Shown here piece by piece: positions 55,303-63,389 of a stretch of 64,000 nucleotides of DNA. A program made the translations under genes and the position numbers. How positions within the stretch are numbered: position 1 is the first letter of the stretch; each line of letters starts with the position of its first letter. The DNA is from RPQJ01 sp963746325 (lineage in GTDB: Bacteria; Pseudomonadota; Gammaproteobacteria; Steroidobacterales; Steroidobacteraceae), in the NCBI GenBank assembly GCA_963746325.1, contig CAVVBC010000017.1, positions 1-64,000 of the forward strand, read 5' to 3'. The notes beneath the pieces are model-generated. The model was not told the DNA's origin. It searched no databases and was given only the letters and a program-made list of their open reading frames with translations.

Positions 55303-56609
55303 TGGGCCGACAACGCAGGCTCGTCAGCGCGCGCCTGAACGAGGCCCGGCCCGACGAGACGCCCGATACGCACGACCGGCGGCGGGTGTGAATCGTAGAA
55401 CGCCGAGTGCAAGGGGTCGGGCGTCAGGGTGCTGGCGTTTTCCCGATACAGGCTGACCAGGGCCCGGCCCAGTTCCGGGCCGTCGCTGAAACGGGCAGCG
55501 AACTCGTCGGCCTGGAACTCATGCCGGCGCGACCAGGCGGCGCCCAGTGGCGTGAGCAGCCAGGTGAACGCGGGCAGGGCGAAGACGAACAGCAGCAGCG
55601 CGGCGGAGGGGCTCGGCTGACCCACGCCGAGCGCGCCGTAAAACCAGTCCGTACCGGACAGCCATCCCAGCAGTGCAAAACCGGCGAAGGTGGTGACCGC
55701 ACTGACCAGAAGGCGCTGCGGAATGTGCTTGAGCTTGAAGTGAGCCAGTTCGTGCGCCAGCACCGATTCCACCTGGGCGGGCGACAGGGACTGCAGCAGC
55801 GTGTCGTAGAAGACGATGCGCTTTTCACGGCCCAGCCCGGTGAAATAGGCGTTGCCGTGCGCAGAGCGCGTCGAGCCATCCATGACATACACCGCACTCG
55901 CATGGAAGCCGCAGCGTTCAAGCAGGGCGTCGATGCGGGTGCGCAGCGCCGCGTCCTCGAGTGGCGTGAACTTGTTGAAAATGCCCGCGATCCAGCGTGG
56001 CCAGGCCCATAACAGGAGCAACGAGAACGTCATCCAGACGGCCCAGGCCACCAGCCACCAATGCGGTCCGGTAGTGCTCATCGTCCACAGCACCAGCGCG
56101 ACGATGGCGCCGCCGAGCGCTGCTGCCAGGCCCGCGGACTTCAGCAGATCGGCAACGAAAAGCGCTGGCGTCGTCCGGTTGAAGCCGAAGCGGCTTTCGA
56201 GAACAAAGGTGCGCCAGGCGGAGAAGGGCAGCGACGCCAGGCTGACGGTGAGCAGGGCAAGCAGGACATGGATCGTACCCGCCAGGACGGGCGAGTCACT
56301 GGCCAGGCGCGCCGCAAACTGCCCGAGCGCGGCAATCCCGCCGCCGAGCGTCATGAGGAACAATAGAACGGTGTCGAAAAGAATCTCAACCCGGCCAAAA
56401 CGCTGTCGCGCGACCGTATAGTCCGCCGCCTTGGCATGTTCCTCGGCGCTGACAGTGCCGGCGAATGCGGCGGGAACCTGCTCGCGATGGGTTGCCACGT
56501 GCCCTGATTGCCGCAGGGACAGCCAGAACTGCACCGCCAGATGCGCAAGCGCACCCGCAATGAACGCGATAGTCAGCCAGTGGGTCATCGTCGGAGCAAA
56601 TTTAACCAT
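55299..56609 (-). CDS. M48 family membrane metalloprotease (Ste24/CAAX-like)
   Basis: A 436-aa integral membrane zinc protease of the Ste24/HtpX-like M48 family. Several hydrophobic helices lie on both sides of the catalytic domain. It shows NAYFTGLGREKRIVFYDTLL, zinc motif VLAHELAHFKLKH, and the third ligand region RRHEFQADEFAARF. The C terminus has DPLHSAFYDSHPPPVVRI. Starts at 56609 or at Met8 (56588). It may process lipoproteins or damaged membrane proteins. Divergent from orn. Confidence 0.9.
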   Translation of the reverse strand: MVKFAPTMTHWLTIAFIAGALAHLAVQFWLSLRQSGHVATHREQVPAAFAGTVSAEEHAKAADYTVARQRFGRVEILFDTVLLFLMTLGGGIAALGQFAARLASDSPVLAGTIHVLLALLTVSLASLPFSAWRTFVLESRFGFNRTTPALFVADLLKSAGLAAALGGAIVALVLWTMSTTGPHWWLVAWAVWMTFSLLLLWAWPRWIAGIFNKFTPLEDAALRTRIDALLERCGFHASAVYVMDGSTRSAHGNAYFTGLGREKRIVFYDTLLQSLSPAQVESVLAHELAHFKLKHIPQRLLVSAVTTFAGFALLGWLSGTDWFYGALGVGQPSPSAALLLFVFALPAFTWLLTPLGAAWSRRHEFQADEFAARFSDGPELGRALVSLYRENASTLTPDPLHSAFYDSHPPPVVRIGRLVGPGLVQARADEPALSAQ

Positions 56610-56647
56610 TGTGTGCGTATTGCACGACGGGTGCGGAGCTTAGCCTT

Positions 56648-56656
56648 TGCTAGAAT
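56648..56656 (+). promoter_or_regulatory. extended -10 promoter candidate for orn
   Basis: TGCTAGAAT fits the extended -10 pattern (TGn plus TAGAAT), 74 bases before the orn ATG, inside the divergent M48/orn gap. No good -35 hexamer lies at 16-18 bases, which extended -10 promoters do not need. Confidence 0.4.
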
Positions 56657-56729
56657 TGGCCACAATCGACGGCCGCCGACGGCTTCGACCGACCCTGCAG
56701 GTGTCCGACGGTGCCGGGTTCCCTGACAT

Positions 56730-57302
56730 ATGGATTCAAGCGGAAAGTGGCGGCAAGCCTTGCAAGCAGACAACCTCATCTGGATCGACCTCGAAATGAC
56801 GGGCCTGGATACCCAGACCGATCGCATCATCGAGATCGCGACTATCGTCACCGATTCCTCGCTGCACGTGATTGCGGAAGGTCCGGTGTTGGCCATTCAT
56901 CAGGAGGACGTGGTGCTGGGTGCGATGGACGAGTGGAATCGAACCACCCACGGGGGCACCGGGCTGCTGCAGCGGGTGCGTGACAGCCGATTGTCCGCTG
57001 CCGATGCGGAGTCACAGACCTTGGCTTTCCTCGCTGAGCATGTCACGCCAGGCGCATCACCGATGTGCGGCAACAGCATCTGCCAGGACCGTCGTTTCCT
57101 GGCGCGGGAAATGCCGTTGCTGGAGAAGTTCTTCCATTACAGGAATCTCGATGTCAGCACTGTCAAGGAACTGGCAAGACGCTGGGCCCCCGACGTTTTC
57201 GCGGGTGTGCAGAAGGCGTCGACACACCTTGCGTTGGATGACATTCGCGAGTCCATCAACGAGCTGGAACATTACCGACGCCATTTCTTGAGAGTGGCTT
57301 GA
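56730..57302 (+). CDS. orn: oligoribonuclease
   Basis: DEDDh 3'-5' exoribonuclease that degrades 2-5 nt RNA and pGpG. 190 residues: LIWIDLEMTGLD with Asp20 and Glu22, CGNSICQDRRFL (Asp), LDVSTVKELARRW, and the final HLALDDIRESINELEHYR (His and Asp). Normal length. Position beside rsgA and the M48 protease, on the opposite strand, is common in gammaproteobacteria. Confidence 0.95.
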   Translation: MDSSGKWRQALQADNLIWIDLEMTGLDTQTDRIIEIATIVTDSSLHVIAEGPVLAIHQEDVVLGAMDEWNRTTHGGTGLLQRVRDSRLSAADAESQTLAFLAEHVTPGASPMCGNSICQDRRFLAREMPLLEKFFHYRNLDVSTVKELARRWAPDVFAGVQKASTHLALDDIRESINELEHYRRHFLRVA

Positions 57303-57345
57303 CGGTGAGTTCGTCCTGCGTCGCGACTCGTCAATAGGCTGGCAA

Positions 57346-58188
57346 GTGACTAACGACGTTCAAACAAGATTGCTCGCGACTGTTTATGCGTGCATGCGTC
57401 CGCTCGCCAGGGTCCTGCTTAGGTCAGGCATCACCTATAAGAGCTTTGCGGAGATTGCCAAATCCGCGTTTGTCCATGAAGCACTATTGGAGGGTGATGC
57501 CAAGGGCAGGATTACCAACGCCTCGCGTGTGGCCGTGCGTACAGGGCTCTCTCGAAAAGAGGTACGCAGAGTTTCTGAAGAAGCTCGTGCAGACAGGGCT
57601 GCAGGAGAGAAGGCCGATCATGCAGGCCCACCTGCCAAGGTGCTGCATGCTTGGCATTCTGACCCAAGGTTCGTCGGCGAGGAGGGCGGGCCGCTGGATC
57701 TGTTTTTCGAAGGCTCCAGTCCTAGCTTTACGGACATTGTTCGAGCCGAAGCAGGAGACGTACCGCCAGGGGCAGTTCGTGCGGAGTTGCTTAGAGCTGG
57801 CGCAGTGGTCGAGTTGGAAAACGGCACGCTTCGGCCGACGAAAAGATATTTCGTGCCTGGCGACTTTGACGAGAAAGCCATTACCGTGATGTCCGGCATG
57901 CTTTACCCCTTCTTGGGTGGCTTGGATCACAATTCGAATCCGCAAAGAAATTCTGCCGGGTTTATTCAACGCATCGCTTACGCGAAGCTGCCCCCTGCGG
58001 ATCGAGACCTTTTTCGCGTTTGGTCGCGGGAGCAGGCAACTCGGTTTATCGAGTCAGTCGATGACTGGCTGATGCGAAGGCAGATCTCGTTGGAGGATGA
58101 CGCTGGCGAGCCAATTTCGAGCGTCGGTGTCTATTACTACGAAGGGCCCGAGGCGGATGAGTTACCCAAGCCGGAGTACCAAAAGTAA
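57346..58188 (+). CDS. DUF6502 family protein (copy 1)
   Basis: A 280-aa protein of a family without known function. N-terminal part TVYACMRPLARVLLRSGITYKSFAEIAKSAFV resembles a DNA-binding wing/helix region, followed by NASRVAVRTGLSRKEVRRVSEE (helix-turn-helix-like), VLHAWHSDPRFVGEEGGPLDLFF and a C-terminal DWLMRRQISLED part. It is homologous to the gene at 60394-61338 (same blocks LLRxGxxY…F, R/AIxTGLxxxEVRRI, VLxxWxxDPxYxGxxGxPL). GTG start. It points towards the repeat-protein gene. Base composition is less GC-rich than surrounding genes. Confidence 0.78.
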   Translation: MTNDVQTRLLATVYACMRPLARVLLRSGITYKSFAEIAKSAFVHEALLEGDAKGRITNASRVAVRTGLSRKEVRRVSEEARADRAAGEKADHAGPPAKVLHAWHSDPRFVGEEGGPLDLFFEGSSPSFTDIVRAEAGDVPPGAVRAELLRAGAVVELENGTLRPTKRYFVPGDFDEKAITVMSGMLYPFLGGLDHNSNPQRNSAGFIQRIAYAKLPPADRDLFRVWSREQATRFIESVDDWLMRRQISLEDDAGEPISSVGVYYYEGPEADELPKPEYQK

Positions 58189-58190
58189 AA

Positions 58191-58216
58191 AAAGCGCGCC
58201 ATTGGCGCGCTTTTCT
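58191..58216. terminator. intrinsic terminator after the first DUF6502 gene
   Basis: AAAGCGCGCC att GGCGCGCTTT perfect stem with a T-run after it and A-run before it, 3 bases past the DUF6502 stop. Its symmetry would also stop transcription of the convergent repeat gene ending at 58236. Confidence 0.85.
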
Positions 58217-58235
58217 TAACTGGATAGTGAACTGA

Positions 58236-60397
58236 TCACTTCGAATAGATCTGCTCCACTATCACAACGCCTTGGCGAGTCGGCTGAGTTCCAACAAGAA
58301 GCACAATGCTACCAACAGCGATGGGTTGGACTGAAGCCGTTGCCGTCACGTCGGCAATGACACCGCCAATTTGAATTCGTCCCTAGCTCAGAGTCGACGC
58401 GGTCGACGCGACCGCTGAGGACAACCTTGGAAGCCCCAGCAACATAACTGGAGGGCAAAAAGCTCAGCCTCAGCTGGTCGAGCTTTCCTGATTTCGACAA
58501 CTGTCCGGTTACTGACACCATCAGCTGCTCACCCGCAGCAAGCGCATCGTGAACCGACTGGGCTGTCCGAAGCTTCAATGTGCGGTTCAACACAGTGACA
58601 GTATCTGTCGCGGAGTCGACTGCGTCGACTGGGCCAGTCAGCACAACGACCCGCTTACCTGTACCGATGATGGCGTCCTTACCGGTGCCGATGATCGCGT
58701 CAGTACCCGTGCCGATGATGGCGTTCTTGCCGGTACCGATGATCGCGTCGGTACCCGTACCGATGATGGCGTTCTTGCCGGTACCGATGATCGCGTCGGT
58801 ACCCGTGCCGATGATGGCGTTCTTGCCGGTACCGATGATCGCGTCGGTACCCGTACCAATGATGGCCGCCGTACCCGTGCCGATGATGGCGTTCTTGCCG
58901 GTACCGATGATCGCGTCACCGACCGATGACCGCGTGCCGATGATGGCGTTCTTACCGGTACCGATGATCGCGTCGGTACCCGTGCCGATGATGGCCGCGG
59001 TACCCGTGCCGATGATGGCGTTCTTGCCGGTACCGATGATCGCGTCGTACCCGTACCGATGATGGCGTTCTTGCCGGTACCGATGATCGCGTCGGTACCC
59101 GTGCCGATGATGGCGTTCTTGCCGGTACCGATGATCGCGTCGGTACCCGTACCGATGATGCGCCTGCCGATGACGGCGCGTGCCGATGATGGCGTTTTTG
59201 CCGGTACCGATGATCGCGTCGGTACCCGTGCCGATGATGGCGTTCTTGCCGGTACCGATGATCGCGTCAGTACCCGTACCGATGATGGCGCGGTACCGTG
59301 CCGATGATGGCGTTCTTGCCGGTGCCGATGATCGCGTCAGTACCCGTACCGATGATGGCGTTCTTGCCGGTACCGATGATGGCGTCGGTGCCCGTGCCAA
59401 TGATGGCCGCGGTACCCGTGCCGATGATGGCGTTCTTGCCGGTACCGATGATCGCGTCAGTACCCGTACCGATGATGGCGTTCTTGCCGGTACCGATGAT
59501 CGCGTCGGTACCGGTGCCGATGATGGCGTTCTTACCGGTACCGATGATCGCGTCGGTACCCGTGCCGATGATGGCGTCGCCGTTGACGCGCCGTACCGAT
59601 GATCGCGTCCTTACCGGTGCCGATGATGGCGTCTACCGGTGCCGATGATGGCGTCCTTGCCGGTGCCGATGATGGCGTCGTGCCGGTGCCGATGATGGCG
59701 TCCTTACCGGTACCGATGATCGCGTCGGTGCCCGTGCCGATGATGGCGTCCTTGCCGGTGCCGATGATCGCGTCGGCCTTGCCGCGTGCCGATGATGGCG
59801 TTCTTGCCGGTACCAATGATCGCGTCGGTGACCCGTACCGATGATGGCGTCCTTACCGGTGCCGATGATCGCGTCGTTGCCCGTACCGATGATGGCGTCC
59901 TTACCGGTGCCGATGATCGCGTCGGTACCCGTGCCGATGATGGCGTTCTTGCCGGTACCGATGATCGCGTCGATACCGGTGCCGATGCTTGCTGCGGTGC
60001 CCGTGCCGATGATGGCGTCTTGCCGGTACCGATGATCGCGTCTACCGGTACCGATGATGGCGTGGCACCCGTGCCGATGATGGCGTACGTTTGCCGGTAC
60101 CGATGATGGCGTCTTGCCCGTACCAATGATCGCGTCGGTACCGGTGCCGATGATGGCGTTCTTGCCGGTGCCGATGATGGCGTCACCGTGCCGATGATCG
60201 CGTCCCGTACCGATGATGGCGTTCTTGCCGGTACCGATGATGGCGTCGTACCGTGCCGATGATGGCTTCCCGCCAGTGCCGATGATGGCGTCGGTAGCTG
60301 CTTTGGCATGAACCAGGGTAGGAGTCATGCTCCGCCGACCGCAAGGCTCGTAGCGATGCAACTGCAAGTTTCGAAGACTGAAACCCTTCCCGTTCAT
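58236..60397 (-). pseudogene. giant octapeptide-repeat protein with C-terminal DUF5666-like domains, frame broken many times
   Basis: Starts at ATG 60397, overlapping the DUF6502 stop (ATGA). After about 35 residues (MTPTLVHAKAATD) it enters a long run of eight-residue units AIIGTGKN and AIIGTGTD, often alternating to a 16-residue period, with rarer variants (…TA, …RR, …KD). The run ends in AIIGTGKRVVVLTGPVDAVD. The C-terminal part has two beta-rich DUF5666-like units: PVDAVDSATDTVTVLNRTLK, and RVDRVDSELG joined after a break near 58385 to IQIGGVIADVTATASV; it ends VVIVEQIYSK, stop 58236. No clear signal peptide. Frame breaks in the array may be sequencing or slippage errors. Function unknown; the regularity suggests a beta-solenoid. 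Confidence 0.75.
58662..60294 (-). repeat. coding minisatellite of 24-bp units (about 65-70 copies)
   Basis: The plus strand repeats TACCGATGATGGCGTTCTTG… and TACCGATGATCGCGTCGGTA…, each unit 24 bases, the two forms alternating to a 48-base period. On the minus strand this reads AIIGTGKN and AIIGTGTD. Irregular units of non-multiple-of-24 length occur (for example near 59046, 59165, 59293, 59585, 59780, 60190), causing frame changes. Copy number is estimated from length, not counted exactly. Confidence 0.9.
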
Positions 60398-61338
60398 TTG
60401 CTAATCCTCGGTGGCATGCCTTCGCGCACGCGAATTAATTTTCGAAATCGCTCTGTTCGTCTTTCGGTGGAGCAGGGAGACTTTTCAATGAAATGAAAAA
60501 TCCCGACCCCTGTTTTCATCGCTTGATCATTGGGCAGCTTGTGCCCGCCTTTCGTCTCGTACTGCCCGAGCCAGTCATCAAGGACTTCAAGCAGCTCTTG
60601 ACCTTTCTCGCGAATGAGTGCGTCGAATTGCTCAAAAGCTTCTGGAGAAAGTCCTTCGAAGGTCATGGCGTATCGTTCAAAACGACCGGCGCCCTGCCGC
60701 TTTTTCTGGAGATTGAAGTCAACGGTATCGATGAAGAAATTGACAACGTTGCCCAAGCGTTCGAGCCCGACTGGGTCGAGCGGCGCGGGCAAATATGTTC
60801 TGTTCACAAGCCGAATGTAGCCGTCGTCCATTTCAATGGCGGCGCCGACTCGTGTAAGTTCCTCAAGCAGCGCTCTCGCAGAGACATCACCTGCATATTT
60901 CTGGACTAATGCGTCGAAAGAGACGGTTGCGCCTTCGAATGGGACTTCCAGCGGCAACCCATAGGGGCCCAAGTACTGGGGATCCTGGCTCCAGCCCTGT
61001 AGAACGCGGGCTATTCGGTTGAGGCCGACGCCGTCATCATCATTGCCGTCCATCGTTCGAATACGGACGACTTCGCGTTTCTGTAACCCCGTGAGAATCG
61101 CAATACGCGCCTCTGTTTGCGGGCGATCCGGCGGCACCAACTCGTTTTGCGCGATATCGATGTAAGCGCCACGCACAGAGTCGGAGAACTCTCCGTACGA
61201 CACTCCATGACGTAGGAGAATTCGCACGAGCGGGTGCAATAAATGACGACACGCCGCCAACAGCGACTTTTTGACGTTTTCGCTCATTCCTAGCCCGTAG
61301 GAGGGCGGCTCCGGATAGATTGCTAGTGCCGCTGACAT
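60394..61338 (-). CDS. DUF6502 family protein (copy 2)
   Basis: A 314-aa paralogue of the gene at 57346: LLAACRHLLHPLVRILLRHGVSYGEFSDSV, ARIAILTGLQKREVVRIRTM (helix-turn-helix-like), RVLQGWSQDPQYLGPYGLPLEVPFEG, FVDTVDFNLQKKRQGAGRFER-like block (NFFIDTVDFNLQKKRQGAGR), and DDWLGQYE. It is upstream of, and translationally coupled to, the octapeptide-repeat gene. A sigma70-type promoter with an operator-like palindrome lies just upstream (61350-61394). ATG 61338 has no good ribosome site; Met18 (61287) is an alternative. Confidence 0.78.
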   Translation of the reverse strand: MSAALAIYPEPPSYGLGMSENVKKSLLAACRHLLHPLVRILLRHGVSYGEFSDSVRGAYIDIAQNELVPPDRPQTEARIAILTGLQKREVVRIRTMDGNDDDGVGLNRIARVLQGWSQDPQYLGPYGLPLEVPFEGATVSFDALVQKYAGDVSARALLEELTRVGAAIEMDDGYIRLVNRTYLPAPLDPVGLERLGNVVNFFIDTVDFNLQKKRQGAGRFERYAMTFEGLSPEAFEQFDALIREKGQELLEVLDDWLGQYETKGGHKLPNDQAMKTGVGIFHFIEKSPCSTERRTERFRKLIRVREGMPPRISK

Positions 61339-61349
61339 CGCGAGTTATT

Positions 61350-61368
61350 GTTAAGTGATTCGCTTAAC
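61350..61368. promoter_or_regulatory. operator-like palindrome GTTAAGTGATTCGCTTAAC
   Basis: 19-base imperfect inverted repeat (one mismatched pair), ending inside the -10 box of the DUF6502 promoter and 12 bases before the start codon at 61338. Position suggests repression; DUF6502 proteins contain a helix-turn-helix-like part, so self-control is possible but not shown. Confidence 0.5.
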
Positions 61369-61394
61369 TATATCCCGGCCGCCCGTCCGGTCAA
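61367..61394 (-). promoter_or_regulatory. sigma70 promoter of the DUF6502/repeat-protein operon
   Basis: On the minus strand TTGACC (61389-61394), a 16-base spacer and TATAGT (61367-61372). Transcription should start near 61360, giving a leader of about 22 bases. The palindrome at 61350-61368 overlaps the -10. Confidence 0.65.
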
Positions 61395-61615
61395 GACTTC
61401 AACATATTCGTGGAGTTACGTACGGGACCTGAGAATGCGTCTGGAGGCCTGCCTGACGCCTGCCGCGGGTAATTCTGAGCCGGATCAGTGTGCTGCAACA
61501 CAAGACTAGACTGGGTTCCAGGAGCTCAGGATCTCGGGATCTGGCACCCCACCGTGGGCATATGTTAACCAGGGCGCCCTGCCGATTGGACGTAAGGCTC
61601 GATAACCCGGGAAAC

Positions 61616-61631
61616 TGTGACGTGCGTCACA
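61616..61631. promoter_or_regulatory. CRP/Clp-like binding site
   Basis: TGTGACGTGCGTCACA matches TGTGA-N6-TCACA exactly, flanked by AAC and TAATTT as in strong CRP sites. It is 222 bases upstream of the DUF6502 -35 box and 240 from the end of the PpiC gene, so its target is unclear. Confidence 0.55.
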
Positions 61632-61815
61632 TAATTTAATAAGTTCAATAAAAACAGCTATTTGATAGATTAATCAAAAGTAAATTATTAGGAATGGCTT
61701 CTGGGTGTCGTCAGCAGGTCGCGGCGCAGCGATCCGCCTCGTCCTGGAGGGGGCCGATCGGAACCGGGACTGCATGAGACGTCGATTGCGACGAGCGCCG
61801 GTTCCCAAATGCAAA

Positions 61816-61845
61816 CGGCCGGTCCCCCTCGCGGGAAACCGGCCG
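61816..61845 (-). terminator. hairpin downstream of the PpiC lipoprotein gene
   Basis: CGGCCGGT and ACCGGCCG enclose a 14-base loop that itself contains a CCC/GGG pair. On the minus strand it follows the PpiC gene by 26 bases; the T-run (61853-61860) precedes rather than follows the stem, so termination is only plausible. Confidence 0.4.
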
Positions 61846-61871
61846 CACGCAATAAAAAAACTGCTTGACCG

Positions 61872-62729
61872 TTAGCTGGTCTTCTGAATCTTGGCAGTCT
61901 TGCGAAGTTCGTCGAGGTAAGCCTGCAACTTCTTGCGCTGGGCGAACATCTTGACCTGTTCCTTCACGTCCTCGAAAGCGGGCGCCGAAGGTGCGCGCAC
62001 GTCTTCAAGTTCGATGATGTGCCAGCCGTATTCCGTTTGCACCGGTTCGGTGGTCATCTTGCCCTTCTCGAGCTTGGCGAGTGCTTCGGCGAACGGCTTC
62101 ACCATCGTCTGTGCAGAGAACCAGCCGAGGTCGCCGCCCTTGGGCGCGCTGCCTGGATCCTTCGACTGCGCCTTGGCGATTTTTGCAAAGTCGCCGCCTG
62201 CCTGCAGTTCCTTGATGATCCCATCCGCGGTCTCTTTCTTCTCGACCAGGATGTGGCGCGCCTTGTATTCCTTGGGCATGTTGGCCACTTCAGAGTCGTA
62301 GGCGGCTTTGACTTCGTCGTCCGACACCGGATGCGACTTCACATACTTCTCGCTCGCCGCCTCGGCGAGGATCTGCATCTGCAGCAGGTCGAGCCGCGCT
62401 TGCACCTCGGGCGTCTTCGCCAGGCCTTCCTTCTCGGCCGACTGCGCGGCGAGGGTCATGTTCACGAGCTGCTCGAGCATCGCGTCCCTCTGCTCCTTGG
62501 TCGCCTCGGCGGCCGGCTTGCCGGTCACCGCCAGGAGAAAGGTATCGAGCAGTTGCGTGTTCAGGGCCTTGCCATTCACGGTGACGACCGTGGGCGACGC
62601 CTTCTCGGACGTGCCGGCGGCCGAGGTGGGGCTGGCGGGCTTGGCAGCCTCGTCGCCCGGCTTGGTGCACGCGGTGGCGCCAAGCGCGACAGCGGCGCCG
62701 AGCAGGAGTGCGGACTTCAGGTTTCTCAT
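61872..62729 (-). CDS. PpiC-type peptidyl-prolyl isomerase lipoprotein
   Basis: Periplasmic parvulin chaperone, 285 residues. Lipoprotein signal with lipobox ending ATAC (Cys21). A Thr/Ala/Pro linker leads to an N-terminal SurA-like helical part (about 50-145, VVTVNGKALNTQLLDTFLLA). The parvulin domain is at about 155-250: YKARHILVEKKETADGIIKE, GGDFAKIAKAQSKDPGSAPK, GGDLGWFSAQTMVKPFAEAL and EYGWHIIELEDVR. Likely helps fold exported proteins. Last gene of the group yciB–YciI–bolA–PpiC. Confidence 0.92.
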   Translation of the reverse strand: MRNLKSALLLGAAVALGATACTKPGDEAAKPASPTSAAGTSEKASPTVVTVNGKALNTQLLDTFLLAVTGKPAAEATKEQRDAMLEQLVNMTLAAQSAEKEGLAKTPEVQARLDLLQMQILAEAASEKYVKSHPVSDDEVKAAYDSEVANMPKEYKARHILVEKKETADGIIKELQAGGDFAKIAKAQSKDPGSAPKGGDLGWFSAQTMVKPFAEALAKLEKGKMTTEPVQTEYGWHIIELEDVRAPSAPAFEDVKEQVKMFAQRKKLQAYLDELRKTAKIQKTS

Positions 62730-62789
62730 CAGTAAGCCTCTGTGGTGAATCGTCAGTACGTCCTTGGCGGACGCGTTTCAAGTCAATCG

Positions 62790-63086
62790 TCAGCCCGGCG
62801 GTTGTTCGCCTGGTGCCAGGGCCGTTATGGAAAGCGCGTGGATGTCGGTCGTCATCATGTCGCCGACAGCTTCATAAACCATTCGATGCCGCCGTACGAC
62901 AGGCAGGCCGGTAAATCGTTCAGAGACGACGTGTACGGTGAAATGCCCATGGCCGCCGGCGGCCCCCGCATGGCCAGCGTGCAGATGGCTGTCGTCAACC
63001 ACCTGCAGTTGGGCCGGCTGCAAGGAAGAGCGCAGGCGCGCCTCGAGTCGCTCGCCGCGAGTGGCTGCTGTGCCGGTGTTGCTCAT
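62790..63086 (-). CDS. bolA: BolA family protein
   Basis: A 98-aa BolA-fold protein, partner of monothiol glutaredoxins in iron–sulfur handling: LEARLRSSLQPAQLQVVDDSHLHAGH, GHFTVHVVSERFTGLPVVRRHRMVYEAV and a C-terminal IHALSITALAPGE. The conserved RHRMVY motif is seen. Start overlaps the YciI gene by four bases. Confidence 0.92.
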   Translation of the reverse strand: MSNTGTAATRGERLEARLRSSLQPAQLQVVDDSHLHAGHAGAAGGHGHFTVHVVSERFTGLPVVRRHRMVYEAVGDMMTTDIHALSITALAPGEQPPG

Positions 63087-63382
63087 GGCAGGGTTTTCAC
63101 GAAGGGACGCACTTCATGCGATTCGAACACGCCTTCAGTGACGTAGGGGTCGCGGGCGATCCAATCCCTGGCAGCCTCTAGCGAGTTGAACTCAGCGATG
63201 ATGACGCTGCCGGAAAATCCGGCCGGGCCCGGGTCCGGTGAATCGATCGCGGGGCAGGGCCCGGCGATGAGCAAGCGGCCCTCGGCCACCAAAGCTTGCG
63301 CTCGTTCGAGATGAGCGGGTCGTACGCGCTTGCGGATGGCGAGCCCGTTGGGTGAATCCTTGCCTGTGATCACGTACCACAT
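63083..63382 (-). CDS. YciI family protein
   Basis: A 99-aa small protein of the YciI/YCII fold: MWYVITGKDSPNGLAIRKRV, RPAHLERAQALVAEGRLLIAGP, GSVIIAEFNSLEAARDWIARDPYV and a conserved His (ESHEVRPF). The activity is not established in most members. Between yciB (7-base gap) and bolA (overlap). Confidence 0.9.
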   Translation of the reverse strand: MWYVITGKDSPNGLAIRKRVRPAHLERAQALVAEGRLLIAGPCPAIDSPDPGPAGFSGSVIIAEFNSLEAARDWIARDPYVTEGVFESHEVRPFVKTLP

Positions 63383-63389
63383 CGCGGCC

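Larger units (their letters stand above)
61339..61871. other. 533-base intergenic region
   Basis: No gene seen. From left to right it holds the operator and promoter of the DUF6502 gene (61350-61394), nothing recognised from 61395 to 61615, then a CRP-like palindrome (61616-61631). A very AT-rich stretch with TAATAA/TTAATC runs follows (61632-61692), then a GC-rich part with inverted GGAACCGG / CCGGTTCC (about 61759-61805) and a hairpin at 61816-61845. Confidence 0.6.

Noticed and set aside
58549..60106. Plus-strand open frames in the array (repeats of MMAFLPVPMIASVPVP type)
   Set aside because: They are the mirror of the minus-strand repeats, have no natural start or end domains, and the DUF5666-like domains and coupled start are on the minus strand.
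58662..60294. Regular short repeats suggestive of a CRISPR array
   Set aside because: The units are 24 bases with no unique spacers, they encode a regular octapeptide, and no cas genes are near. It is a coding minisatellite.
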